57,466 bases of DNA from positions 1 through 57,466 of the forward strand of contig DXGM01000025.1 of assembly GCA_019113915.1 (NCBI GenBank), in the 5' to 3' direction. Source of the DNA: Candidatus Gordonibacter avicola. Its GTDB lineage: Bacteria > Actinomycetota > Coriobacteriia > Coriobacteriales > Eggerthellaceae. Within the stretch, counting starts at the first letter, position 1; each line of letters opens with the position of its first letter. The notes below the pieces were generated by a model. The model worked only from the letters and a program-made list of their open reading frames with translations. It did not search any database and was not told where the DNA came from. Position numbers and translations under genes: made by a program. Shown piece by piece: positions 26,241 through 36,505 of the stretch.

Positions 26241-28640
26241 CTACTCTGAAGGTGCGTTCGACGGCAGAAGGTCGTGCGCTACTTCGCTGCTTTCGAAGCG
26301 TAGGCTGCAGTCGTCGGTTTTTGGGAAGGCGAGTAGAGGGATGGTGCCGTACCAAACGATATGCTCGTCGATGATAGCAAGCGCTGAGGGACGCTCGTCG
26401 CAAACAGTGACCGTGCAGCCGATTTCACGAAGGGCAGCGACCTCTTCTTCGAAGGGGCGCACGTAGTCTGTTTTCGTGGGCTTGCTGACGACAATCGTCA
26501 CGCTTATGCCGCGCTGCACAGCAGATTCAAGCAGGGGTTTCAGCTGGCTGAGTCGTTTCTTGTTGAGATACGGGGCTGAAAAGAAAAGGGATTTCGAGCC
26601 GTTTTCAAGGTCATTTGCAAGCAGCGGCTGGTAGTCGGTCGCATTGACGATGCAGCCAACGGGTTGGCTTGTGTTCTCCGGAATGGCCAGATCATAGCCG
26701 AGTTTCTGGTAGGTTCGCAAGCGCTTTTTGTACATGCGGTCGAGCATGGGAACGCTCGCGTCAATGTAGTCGTATACGATAACAGTGCTTTTGCCCTCGT
26801 GCTCACGATGGAGACGCCCCGAATACTGCGTGATTACGCCTTCCCATGATGCCGGAGCAGCAAGAATGAGCGTGTCAAGACGCGGCTTGCGCACAAGGTC
26901 TTTGAGCTGCTGCGCGTTTTCGACATCGCCCTTTTCGAAGAGCGATTGGAAGGTGGCAATGTCCACGATGCCGCTCGGGACGTTCTTTCCGCCTCCTATC
27001 TGGCCAACGAGCGAGCGCTTCTTGCGGCTTTTGCGACCAGTTTTCGTCAGCAGTTCAGGCAGTTCTTCATTAATGGTGAGAAAGGTTTCCAGCCGCTGCT
27101 GCCATTGGGTAAGGAGGGCGGTTCCCGGCGCGATGACAAGCGTGCGCATTTTGAGGTGGGCGATGCAGTAGGCGCCGATAACGGTTTTGCCGAAACCTGT
27201 GGGCGCGGACAGGATGCCGCACTCGTGCTCAAGGAGTGCGTCGACTGCTGTTTGCTGCAAGGGCCGCAAGGTGCCTTTGAAAGCGACGTCGATGGGTGCT
27301 CCAGTGTGGCGGGCATCAGTGATGTGATAGGAAATGCCGTAGTAATCGAGAAGTGCGACAAGCTTGCTTTCGCAACCGCGGGGAAGAGCGAGGTACTGCT
27401 CAAACTCCTCGCTGAGGTCGATCACGCGGTGCTTGCCGAATACGCTTTGATGCATTGCTTGTGCACGATAGAACTCAGGATTGCCGAACGCGGCGAGGCG
27501 CCTTATCCTGTTGGTGGCTGCGGGAGAGAGGCCGTCTTTTTCGACGAAGAGCATGTTCGCCTTTGTGAGGGAAACGGTCGCGGGGAAATCATCCCTGCTA
27601 AGTGATGTCTTAGTGCGCGGCGCCCAGGGTTTTTCGCGATGGGGTTTGTCTTCTGCGAACGCAAGCGGGCCGAGTGGCCCATCCTGAGTCTGCTCGACAA
27701 CCTGTCGTGCGTGATCGGGTGTGACGGGTTGGATCGCAGAGAGATATTTCCATTGGTCGGAATATGCCTCGAAGTGTTCGTCGACAAAGACGCTGTTTCC
27801 CTGTTGTTGCGCGAGGCCTTGGAAGGGAAGCGCGATGAGGTTGCCGAAGCCTCCTGCTGCAACAGTTGTCTGAGCAGGGAAGAGACGGTCGTACGCTTTG
27901 AAGCTGAGCTTGCCGGTAGTGGTCATGGCGTGCGTTATAAGCGTGCAGCCAAGATTTCGAGCAAGCGCTGCGTCAAGGGGTTCGGAGAAAAATATCCATG
28001 CGTGACCACCATTGCCGGAGCGAGATCGTTCGACGGCCACCCCGATGCCGGTTTCTTCGCACGCGTGTCGATAGGCGGCGATTTCCGCCTTCCAACCGGT
28101 CTTGTCGAAGTCGGCGACCAGGACGGACGTTTTGCCTTCCTTGTTGAGCACATAGAGGCCGACAACATCTTTGAGGTCGGCGCGTGCGCCTTTGAAGTGC
28201 GCGATGAGTGCGGCATCGTCGAGAGGAGTGAACGCGCGGTGGGCGCAATCGGCACAAGGGGAACGCGGATTGATCTTCTTTGGGCACGTGCCTGGCTTCC
28301 ATTCGTTTATGCAGGCCGGGGCGTAACCGATGCCGCCGTCTTTCCGACGGTACCCATGAGCGTAGACATCCTCGCGGCCCTTGAAGAGCTTACGGAAGAG
28401 CGTGAGCTTGTCCTTGGCTGGGCTGTCCGAGGTGATGATGCCTTGCGCGTGTGCTTGCTGTGCAAACTGGCGACTCCCGTCGAGCCACTCGTCTTCAGTC
28501 GCATAGAGGCGAGTCCCCGAGGGGTCGGTGTACACGACAATGGGCTTGCCATCCCCGCCGTGAGCGATGCACTCAACAAACGCCGCCTCGCAACCATGAA
28601 GAAGCACGTATTTCGAGTGTTTGCCCAGGAATTCACTCAT
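26241..28640 (-). CDS. TOTE-type primase-helicase with an internal deletion
   Basis: 799-aa protein of the TOTE conflict-system type. A Cys4 zinc site (C110, C119, C129, C132) leads an archaeo-eukaryotic primase domain with the acidic pair VADFD (175-179) and RSGNGGHAWIFF (207-218). A superfamily 2 helicase follows with Walker A APTGFGKT (479-486) and motif VI QYSGRLHR (605-612), then a PLD-like C-terminal domain (VSKPTKTDYVRPFEEEVAAL). Motifs II (DEAH), III and IV are absent: the sequence jumps from LKDLVR to KPRLDTLILA at about 584, near nucleotide 26890. It is probably ATPase-dead. Start overlaps the upstream gene by four bases. Confidence 0.8.
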   Translation of the reverse strand: MSEFLGKHSKYVLLHGCEAAFVECIAHGGDGKPIVVYTDPSGTRLYATEDEWLDGSRQFAQQAHAQGIITSDSPAKDKLTLFRKLFKGREDVYAHGYRRKDGGIGYAPACINEWKPGTCPKKINPRSPCADCAHRAFTPLDDAALIAHFKGARADLKDVVGLYVLNKEGKTSVLVADFDKTGWKAEIAAYRHACEETGIGVAVERSRSGNGGHAWIFFSEPLDAALARNLGCTLITHAMTTTGKLSFKAYDRLFPAQTTVAAGGFGNLIALPFQGLAQQQGNSVFVDEHFEAYSDQWKYLSAIQPVTPDHARQVVEQTQDGPLGPLAFAEDKPHREKPWAPRTKTSLSRDDFPATVSLTKANMLFVEKDGLSPAATNRIRRLAAFGNPEFYRAQAMHQSVFGKHRVIDLSEEFEQYLALPRGCESKLVALLDYYGISYHITDARHTGAPIDVAFKGTLRPLQQTAVDALLEHECGILSAPTGFGKTVIGAYCIAHLKMRTLVIAPGTALLTQWQQRLETFLTINEELPELLTKTGRKSRKKRSLVGQIGGGKNVPSGIVDIATFQSLFEKGDVENAQQLKDLVRKPRLDTLILAAPASWEGVITQYSGRLHREHEGKSTVIVYDYIDASVPMLDRMYKKRLRTYQKLGYDLAIPENTSQPVGCIVNATDYQPLLANDLENGSKSLFFSAPYLNKKRLSQLKPLLESAVQRGISVTIVVSKPTKTDYVRPFEEEVAALREIGCTVTVCDERPSALAIIDEHIVWYGTIPLLAFPKTDDCSLRFESSEVAHDLLPSNAPSE

Positions 28641-28999
28641 GCGCTTGGGTCTGGGTATTCCGAGACTTCAGTCGGAATAGACTCGTCGTCCTCTCGTTCA
28701 TATTCTTTCGGTATGATGAAAGTGGGCCGTGCATCGTTTTTCAGCAGGTCGTTAAGCCGGTATTCTTCCAGAAGCTTTTTTGCGCACGTAACGCCTTCCT
28801 CTGTGATGGTGACCGACTTAGCCTTGTTGGAGCACCAAATGAGATCCACATCGCGCAAGGCGTCAATCGCATCCCAATCAGCGCTTTTCCAAGCCTGATA
28901 AGAACCAGCGTCGTCCGGCGTTTCTTCATCCTGCTCCGTCCATGAAGTCAGGTAAAACAACACCTACGTAAGTTCCGCAACCAACTCATCATGCGTCAT
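28637..28999 (-). pseudogene. DUF6429-family gene interrupted by an amber codon
   Basis: The reading frame starts at an ATG (28999) behind AAAGGGA and reads MTHDELVAELT, then TAG (28964-28966), then VLFYLTSWTEQDE to the end at 28637. The DUF6429 signature (helix ending in LxYLT, then AWKSADWDAIDAL and NKAKSVTITEEGV) spans the amber codon, so the original start is upstream and the stop is probably a nonsense mutation. A GTG immediately after the TAG (28963) could restart a 108-aa protein. A charged C-terminal extension ends in EYPDPSA. It is coupled to the TOTE gene by an ATGA overlap. Confidence 0.72.
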
Positions 29000-29040
29000 A
29001 GCGAATCCCTTTCACTCTCTCGTAATCTCATGTGCAACAC

Positions 29041-31596
29041 TTAAGCTGTGAATGCCTTTTTGAAAAGCCAAGACTTTTTTACGAACCATGCATACGCATC
29101 TTCCCAAGTTGAAGGATTGGATACGTCAACTGTTCGGTGGATATAAACAATTCGTGATTTCTTTGGCGCATCGAGTTTATCCCAGAAAACCTCTTCATTT
29201 TGAGAAATGATAGATTCTATTTCGGTGCGGTGATTGAGAAAATCTTCATAGCAGTCTGCGGTATCGAACCACTCCTCAATACGTACGCCTTGAACTGTTT
29301 TGCGTGTATAAACTTGCAATGAAATGTGGCGATTGGGTGTGTTATGACTGAGGTCGCAATAGTAATGGGGGCAGGCTGCCCTCAACGAAAGGTCTCCGAA
29401 AGCATCGCAGAAGTCTTGCATCTCTGAAGCATACTCGTAGAACCCGCTCCAGAAGTCGATACGAAGTGCTTCAGTGCTTCCGTAGTCACGCTTAGAGTTA
29501 TTTTCTCCGGCGAATATTCGTCTCAAACCGTCGAGTTTTATTTTTTGTTCATTCCGAAGCACGTGCCAGTAGTTCCAACCATTTCGCGAAGTGATGGATC
29601 CTGTTGCGAGTTGTTGAGATCGAATGGCAGCTACTGAAGGACTTTTTACCTCTTCTCCATTCGATAGCTTGATCGTTCCAGCTTCAGTAATGGTAGCGGT
29701 GATGACTGAGTCAGTGCCGTTATGAAAAAGGTGTTCTCCCGCTACAATAATGCCTCGGTCAAAAAGAGTGCGAAGGTTTAGGTGTTTTAAGGTATTCGCT
29801 TTTCGTGTACCTTGTCGTTTTGAAAAACGTTCCAATAGGTGTTGATTCACTTCAGGCTTTGCCCAAGTCGTAAGCGCTCGGTGTACAAGTTTGTCGCGTC
29901 GCGCGAGAATAGCTTCTTTGTTCCAAATTTTTAGCTGTGCCATATCTGCAGAGAGCGAGACGGCATCGTTGATAAAACCGCCGACCATTCGCTCGCGCTT
30001 TTCGTTGAACAAACCATCGGAAAGCTCTGAGTTGTAGGCGGTCACGGTGAGATTTCCCAAATTATGTAGGAGTTCATCAAATGTTTGCTGAGCGCTATCT
30101 ATGCCTCCCAACATAGTTATCCACTCTGGATGGGCAAGTGCGTTTTGGGGCATTACGTGCTCAATGGTGTATGTACCGGTAAGGAAATCTATTGGCGTTT
30201 TGGCGTGATACGAGTTTTCTAAGCGATTAAGTAGATAGAGCGCCTTCTTAAAGGCATACATGTTTTTATTGCTTAACTCAACCGCAAATTCGCTATCGTC
30301 GGGAAACCTTCGTGCAGTGCCGCGCTCCGCCTCAAGAAGTGCAACGAGAGCGTCATAAAGAGAATCATCTTCCTCGAGTGCGTCAAGGTGAGCGATGATC
30401 GAGGGGAAAAACTTATTGAGTGAGTTTGTTTGGCAAGCACAGACCGATCGTCGCAGAAGATAACTCTCTAGTAATTCGATGCACCGGTTGCAATCTTTTC
30501 CGTCAAGTCTTCCGTCGTCCATTGTTGAATAGAAAAACATGAGGAGCGGATTGACGACACTGATGCCAAGTTTTGCGAGGTTGTCCAGCAAGCGGTGACG
30601 ACAGGGATTCTGCTCTGATCCTAAGGCGATGCATGCGTAATAACGCGAGAAAGTGAGCATTTCTCCGAGGAGTTCTTCGATCTCGCTGTTGTCGTCGATA
30701 CTTTCGCTTACGCATATTCTTTTGAAGACAGGGTATACGTCCTTAAGGTTGATTGTTTCGGGCGCATTGCGAACTGTGAGGTAATCTTGTAGGAATTCAT
30801 CAAAACACTCATCGTAGGTATCGTGACCAAGATTAAGCTCGATTTGTCGCCAGTAGTTTTGATAGAGGCGGTTCTGGTCTTGAACGGGAAGCCCCATAAG
30901 TACGAAGTTTCGTACGAGATCGGCAGCTGCAAGGTCTTTACCCGTGGAGTTCATGGACTCAAAAATGAGCTGGGGATTGTCTTCACCCGGGCTCAGAGAG
31001 ACTGAGATTACTTGCAATTTACGAATGCCTCGCCAGATGAGATTTGGGTCTCCGAATGTGGCGAGCTGAGCTTTGAAGAACTCGTAGTTGTCGATGATGC
31101 GACGAGAGCTTTCAGTGCGGGGATGAGAGAGATCGAGAGCCACTTCGATCAGTGAATGAAAGGTTTCATTGTCTTCTTCTGATAAAGTAAGCTTGTAACG
31201 TGAGGCGTCTTGGGTTCGTTTATTGTGAAGCAAGAAGTCTTGGCAGATGTCTTCGCTGAAAAACTCAAGTTCCGATCCGTCGGGTGCTATTCCGTCGTGT
31301 GCTTTTGCGTAGTCGGCCAAAGCGAGTAAGAGTAGCGATAGTGTAGTCATCCGCTGTTGGCCGTCGATAAGGAGTGCGGTGACATCTCCGTCTCCGCCAA
31401 TGCCACCGTTTTGAACCCACACAAGCGACCCGGTAAAATGGTGACCGCCGCCAGCTCGTCCAATGCTTACAATGTCATTCCATAGCTGTCGGCAGTGTTC
31501 TTCTCCCCAGGCATACATACGCTGGTAAACTGGAATTATGTAACGAATAGATCCTGCCGAAAGCCTGTCAAGAAATACTGCAGCCGAGGGGTCCAT
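29041..31596 (-). CDS. DUF262/DUF1524 nuclease with RAMA and DUF4268 domains (GmrSD/BrxU-like)
   Basis: 851 aa. The N-terminal DUF262 (ParB/sulfiredoxin-like NTPase) shows IPVYQR (21-26) and DGQQR (78-82). DUF1524 is an HNH nuclease domain with TYTIEHVMPQN around residue 480. Then comes a RAMA-like domain (NLRTLFDRGIIVAGEHLF, NGWNYW) and a C-terminal DUF4268-like domain (FWSGFYEYASEMQDF, VYIHRTVDVSNP). DUF262/DUF1524 proteins are type IV restriction enzymes that cut modified DNA, or BREX companions (BrxU). RAMA domains may read modified adenines. AGGAA precedes the ATG. It diverges from the type III system. Composition is AT-richer than core genes. Confidence 0.85.
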   Translation of the reverse strand: MDPSAAVFLDRLSAGSIRYIIPVYQRMYAWGEEHCRQLWNDIVSIGRAGGGHHFTGSLVWVQNGGIGGDGDVTALLIDGQQRMTTLSLLLLALADYAKAHDGIAPDGSELEFFSEDICQDFLLHNKRTQDASRYKLTLSEEDNETFHSLIEVALDLSHPRTESSRRIIDNYEFFKAQLATFGDPNLIWRGIRKLQVISVSLSPGEDNPQLIFESMNSTGKDLAAADLVRNFVLMGLPVQDQNRLYQNYWRQIELNLGHDTYDECFDEFLQDYLTVRNAPETINLKDVYPVFKRICVSESIDDNSEIEELLGEMLTFSRYYACIALGSEQNPCRHRLLDNLAKLGISVVNPLLMFFYSTMDDGRLDGKDCNRCIELLESYLLRRSVCACQTNSLNKFFPSIIAHLDALEEDDSLYDALVALLEAERGTARRFPDDSEFAVELSNKNMYAFKKALYLLNRLENSYHAKTPIDFLTGTYTIEHVMPQNALAHPEWITMLGGIDSAQQTFDELLHNLGNLTVTAYNSELSDGLFNEKRERMVGGFINDAVSLSADMAQLKIWNKEAILARRDKLVHRALTTWAKPEVNQHLLERFSKRQGTRKANTLKHLNLRTLFDRGIIVAGEHLFHNGTDSVITATITEAGTIKLSNGEEVKSPSVAAIRSQQLATGSITSRNGWNYWHVLRNEQKIKLDGLRRIFAGENNSKRDYGSTEALRIDFWSGFYEYASEMQDFCDAFGDLSLRAACPHYYCDLSHNTPNRHISLQVYTRKTVQGVRIEEWFDTADCYEDFLNHRTEIESIISQNEEVFWDKLDAPKKSRIVYIHRTVDVSNPSTWEDAYAWFVKKSWLFKKAFTA

Positions 31597-31845
31597 ATGG
31601 TTCCTATCGAATGGGTTTCGGGTTGTTACATTGCAATAGGTATAGTACTAGGAATATCTGAAGGTGGGTAGTAATGCTTATTATCAAGAGAGGGATTCAG
31701 GGTGATCAGGAAGGATTGCGGTCTGCCGTTAAGGGAAGTTTGCATAATCAATTTATCAAGCTTCAAGGTGGGTGTCGAAAACAAACGATCTGGTAAAATC
31801 ATATAAGCTTACTTCGATGCGCATAAGTGTGAAGGGTAGTGTTTC

Positions 31846-33591
31846 ATGCCAACATTGGATTGGATGGGCAAGGATAAAGTTGTCAACCACCACCGCTACG
31901 TGCCATTCCGGGTGCTTGAGCGTATTACGGAAAAGGGAACACTTGATAAAGAGGGCTCTGATCATGGGAATATGATTATCCATGGAGATAACCTTGAGGC
32001 GCTGAAATCTCTACTCCCTCAATTTGAGGGGAGGGTTGACGTCATCTATATCGATCCGCCTTACAATACTGGCAACGAAGGTTGGGTTTATAACGACAAT
32101 GTCAATGACCCGCGCATAAGGAAGTGGCTTGGCGAAGTTGTTGGAAAAGAGGGAGAAGATTTCTCCCGACATGACAAGTGGCTTTGCATGATGTACCCCC
32201 GGCTTCAACTGCTTCGCCGATTGCTTAGTGATAAAGGAGCAATTTTTATCAGTATTGATGATAATGAGTTTGCCAACCTTAAACTTGTCTGTGACGAAAT
32301 ATTTGGTTCGAGCTGCTTCGTAGCTGATATTTCATGGCAGCGCAACTATTCTACTCGAAATGACTCAAAGGGCATTCCTGCAGAAGTCGAACATATCCTA
32401 GTGTATGGAAAGTTGTCTGGTTGGCAGCCAAAAAAACTTCCTCGCACGGTGAAAATGGATGCCAAATACAAGAATCCCGACAACGATGTGATGCCATGGA
32501 CGAGCGATAATCCATGTGCTCCTGGCGCTGCCACGCATCAGGGAATGGTTTATGCAATACAACATCCATTTACAGGCGAATTATTGTATCCTAGCCAGGG
32601 GGCATGCTGGAGATATGAACAAGGTCAGATGCTTGAGTACCTGAGAGGCTGGTGCGAGTACGAACTTAAAGATATTGATGATGCCGAACAGCGTGCTCGA
32701 ATCTGCGGTGTGTCAACGGCTGATGTACGAACTGGTGTACCGTCAATTGTTCTTTCGAATTCATTGGTTGAATCTAAAAAAGCTGCAGAGGCGGTATATA
32801 AGCGGGGCCAGTGGCCGCGTTTCTATTTCACAAAAGGAGGAAAAGGCGGTATTCGTCGTAAGACTTATTTAGAGAATGTAGGCGGGCGTTTACCAACTAA
32901 TTTTTGGTCTTATGAAGAGTGTGGTCATACTGATGAGGCAAAAAAAGAAATAAAGGCCATCTTTGACGGCGCCACGCCTTTTGACACCCCTAAACCGACA
33001 AGACTTGTTGAACGTGTACTTCAGGTTGCAGCAAGCGATGATGCTCTCGTACTTGATTCCTTTGCCGGTTCTGGCACAACTGCTCACGCAGTACTCAACC
33101 TGAATAAGCGTGATGGGGGCAATCGTCGGTTTATCCTCGTTGAAACAATGGATTATGCAGACAATATTACTGCCGAGCGCGTGCGGCGGGTTATTGCAGG
33201 ATATGGAACAGGTGCGAAAGTTGTCGAAGGAACCAATGGGGGTTTCTCCTATTTTGAGCTAGGACTTAATCTTTTCAATGGAAAGGGCCTTAATCCGGCC
33301 GTTCCAATAAAAGAGACTATGCGCTATGTGTGGTACACAGAGACGAAGTGTGTTTATATGGATCGCACTGATGAGCACCCATACTTTATGGGCAAAGTAG
33401 GCGAGACGGCCTACTATCTCGCTTATGATCCTGCAAGTGAGACAACCCTAGGATATGATCTTTTGAGTGGCCTTCCTGTGCGAGGCAAACCAACAGTCAT
33501 CTATGCGGATCGTTGTGTTCTTCCCCAAGAGACCCTTGATGCGCTCTCTATTCGGTTTAAACAAATTCCCCGTCAGATAGCCAGGATGTGA
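31846..33591 (+). CDS. mod: Type III restriction-modification methyltransferase (Mod)
   Basis: 581-aa N6-adenine DNA methyltransferase of the beta class: catalytic motif IV DPPYNTGNEGW (70-80) precedes the SAM-binding motif I FAGSGTT (406-412), the permuted order of type III Mod proteins. The central target-recognition region runs from about 110 to 380. GAAGGG lies upstream of the ATG. Its stop overlaps the GTG of res (GTGA), so the pair is coupled. Mod sets the recognition sequence and protects self DNA by hemimethylation. Base composition is low-GC for this genome. Confidence 0.93.
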   Translation: MPTLDWMGKDKVVNHHRYVPFRVLERITEKGTLDKEGSDHGNMIIHGDNLEALKSLLPQFEGRVDVIYIDPPYNTGNEGWVYNDNVNDPRIRKWLGEVVGKEGEDFSRHDKWLCMMYPRLQLLRRLLSDKGAIFISIDDNEFANLKLVCDEIFGSSCFVADISWQRNYSTRNDSKGIPAEVEHILVYGKLSGWQPKKLPRTVKMDAKYKNPDNDVMPWTSDNPCAPGAATHQGMVYAIQHPFTGELLYPSQGACWRYEQGQMLEYLRGWCEYELKDIDDAEQRARICGVSTADVRTGVPSIVLSNSLVESKKAAEAVYKRGQWPRFYFTKGGKGGIRRKTYLENVGGRLPTNFWSYEECGHTDEAKKEIKAIFDGATPFDTPKPTRLVERVLQVAASDDALVLDSFAGSGTTAHAVLNLNKRDGGNRRFILVETMDYADNITAERVRRVIAGYGTGAKVVEGTNGGFSYFELGLNLFNGKGLNPAVPIKETMRYVWYTETKCVYMDRTDEHPYFMGKVGETAYYLAYDPASETTLGYDLLSGLPVRGKPTVIYADRCVLPQETLDALSIRFKQIPRQIARM

Positions 33592-36211
33592 AGCACTTAA
33601 GAACTATCAAAAGCGAGTCATCCAGAACCTATGCGGATACTTACGCAAATATTCCGACTGTCTTGACGCCCGGAGGGCTTATGAGAATCATCTTGCCGAG
33701 GATGGTCTCGTTGCGGGACAGGGCGGTGTTGCTTCTTATTCTGACGTTTTGCATGGATCGCCAAAAGTATGCATTAAAGTCCCAACGGGCGGAGGTAAAA
33801 CCTTCATAGCCGCGAATGCGCTCTTCCCCGTTTTTGAAGAGCTTCCAGAAACGCCAGCTGATGTTGTCGTCTGGCTTGTTCCTCGCAAGGAGATTCTACG
33901 CCAAACACTTCGTCAGCTTCGTGATTCTGCGAGTGCGTTGCGTATGACGATCGATCGGGACTTTGCACACTGTGTCGAAGTGCTCGATAAGGAGGACGGG
34001 CTTCGTGGACGTGGATTCACGCGGACAACCGTCGAGGATCAACTGACAATATTCGTTCTATCTTATGACTCCTTTAAGAATAAGGACGGAAGGCGTGCTT
34101 ATGCTGAGAATGCTTCACTTTCTCAGTTAACGGAATATCAGAAAGAAACTGGGCAGTATGTGGACGTAGACGGCGCTGATGATACGGCTCTAATTTCGGC
34201 GCTAGCTGGTACGAATCCCGTTGTGATTGTTGATGAGTCGCACCATGCTGGTAGCAAGCTCTCTATTGATATGCTTCGTAATCTTAATCCACGTTTTGTA
34301 TTGGAACTTACAGCCACTCCGGGTAAAGATGCAAATGTTATATCGAGGGTTAAGTCGACGGAGCTGAAAGCTGAAGAGATGGTAAAGCTTCCAGTTATCG
34401 TATATCGTCGCCAAGATAAGAAGTCGGTTATCCAGGATGCTTTTCTGTTGCAACAGCAACTCGAGAATATCGCAAAGCACAGCGAAAAGAAAAGTGGTCG
34501 TTACATTCGCCCGATCGTATTGTTTCAAGCCGAGCGCAGGGGTGACAATGAAGCTGAAACTTTCGAAAAACTAAAAAGCAGACTTATTGATGCAGGAATT
34601 CCTGAAGAGCAGATTGCCGTGCGTACAGGAAGCGTTGACGAACTTGGCGACACGGACTTAATGAGTCGTGCGTGTCCTATACGTTTTGTTATCACGGTTG
34701 AGGCGCTTGCTGAAGGGTGGGATTGTCCGTTTGCCTATATTCTTGCCACTGTGGCAAACAAAAGTTCTAAAGTGAGCGTCGAGCAGCTTGTTGGCCGTAT
34801 CTTGAGGCAGCCATACGCTACTAGGTATCCCGAGCGGAGCCTCAATATCTCCTATGTTCTCACATCGTCAGCTGATTTTAATCAAACGGTAGATCAGGTT
34901 ATTGAAGGACTCAACGGTGCCGGCTTTTCTAAGCATGACGTCGTTGAGGGAGAGGTTACGGTGCGTCCGATTCTTCGGCCAATTCAGCCTTCTTTGGAGC
35001 AAGCATATAGGGCTTTGGATGATGATTTTGAACTTACTTTATCTGAGTTTGATGGTGGGATGGCAGAGCAAATGGGGGGCTTAGCCGTGCCTAAGTCCAT
35101 TTCGGCTATTGTTGTTAATGCTGAAAACCTCGAACGTGATTTCGAGAGTAAGGTTGTTGAAGAGCAAGCGCATACATCGAATAGTACTACCGGTGTAGGG
35201 GGAGAGAAGAATATGTATGCCATTCAAGCGTCTCTTGTGGATAGTGTTAACAGACTTCTACTACCCCAGTTTCGATACCACCAACGTGCAGGACTTTTTT
35301 CAGATGAAGAAACTCTCCCATTTGATCGCAAGATGCTTTTGCAAAACTTTAATCTTGCATCGTGTGGAACCGGATGCGTCAATATTGATTCATCGGGTTT
35401 TGAGGGCGCTCGAGAAGTTGATATTTACGATGATTCAGGTGAGTTAAGGGTTAAACAGCTTGGTGTTCAACAAAGTGCCGATCTCAGGTCGCTCTTTGCT
35501 CGTTACACGCAAACATCCAAGAGATCAGAAATGTGTAACGGGATTATCAATTGTATGTCTATACAATTCCAAAATACCTACGGTGATAAAGGACTGAAAA
35601 ACTTTGTATCTCGAGTTGTTGATCAAATGGATGACTCACAAGTGGATGCTTATATTGATAACGCTTCGCGGTATGCGAAAGCTATTGTCGAAGCGATATC
35701 TCAGCTTTCTGCGAACCATTGTAGAGAGCAATTTGAAAAACAAATCGACTCCGGACTGATTACTTTGGAGTGTTGTTATCAATTCCCTTTGAGAATCTTG
35801 CAAACTAACCCGCTTACAATTTATGACCATTCCTTGTATGAGGCGGAGGATGCTAATCTTACGGAAATCGAGCGCAAAATGGCCGAAACCCTTGCTAATT
35901 GCGAAACTATTCGCTGGTGGCATCGTGTTGTGGAGAGAAAAGAGGGAGAGTTCTTTATCAATGGATTTATCAACCATTACCCCGATTTTCTTGCAATGAC
36001 GCAAGGCGGGCTCATTTTAGCCATTGAGACCAAAGGGGAGCAACTTAAGAATGACGATAGCCGAGCTAAACTAGACCTTGGCACTCGTTGGGCTATGATG
36101 GCTGGCTCGAACTATCGCTACTTTATGGTTTTTGATCACGATGCAATTGATGCAAGTAGTTCTTATACGCTCGCAGAATTTAAGACGCAGATACTTGGGC
36201 TGATGAGATAG
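33588..36211 (+). CDS. res: Type III restriction enzyme (Res), frameshifted near the start
   Basis: About 875 aa if read whole. Helicase motifs: VPTGGGKT (Walker A), VDESHHAG (motif II), LTATPG (III), EALAEGWDCPF (V) and QLVGRILRQPY (VI). The C-terminal endonuclease domain has HYPDFLAM and LAIETKG, the PD-(D/E)XK pattern. The coupled GTG (33588) gives only MKHL before the coherent frame EALKNYQKRVIQNLCGYL, which lies one base back from 33599 and has no ATG, GTG or TTG of its own before a TTG at 33749. One missing A in TTAAG would explain it. A 820-aa protein from 33749 keeps Walker A but loses about 55 residues. Confidence 0.85.
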
Positions 36212-36353
36212 ATTGATAATTTGCTCGAATCTGATTTCTTTACGGGCTTGTTTACATAGAGCTTTCAAGACAGTTGTTCGGTGCTTTAAATCATTTCAGT
36301 TTGGGTGTGCTCTTGGATGTGGGAAATGATTGTGCACGTGTTTGGTGGATGTG

Positions 36354-36400
36354 CTGTAAACCCTCGTGATGATTTGCTTTCTCGCTACAAGGGTTTACAG
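36354..36400. repeat. 11-bp inverted repeat downstream of res
   Basis: Perfect CTGTAAACCCT/AGGGTTTACAG arms (36354-36364/36390-36400) separated by 25 bases, between the convergent ends of res and the STAND gene. It has no T-tract. It could be an operator, a weak terminator or a recombination trace. The rest of 36212-36505 is AT-rich and empty. Confidence 0.4.
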
Positions 36401-36505
36401 AATCTTCTCCGTAGTACTTCTATATACTTTGATGTTGTTAATTGGTCAAAGTCACCCCTTTTTAATGCTCACATATAAGTTAATATTTGTACTCCCTTTT
36501 GTTGA

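Noticed and set aside
31674..31796. Possible 40-residue peptide between the DUF262 gene and mod
   Set aside because: It has a weak GGTGGG signal but no conservation evidence, and it sits in the divergent promoter region.
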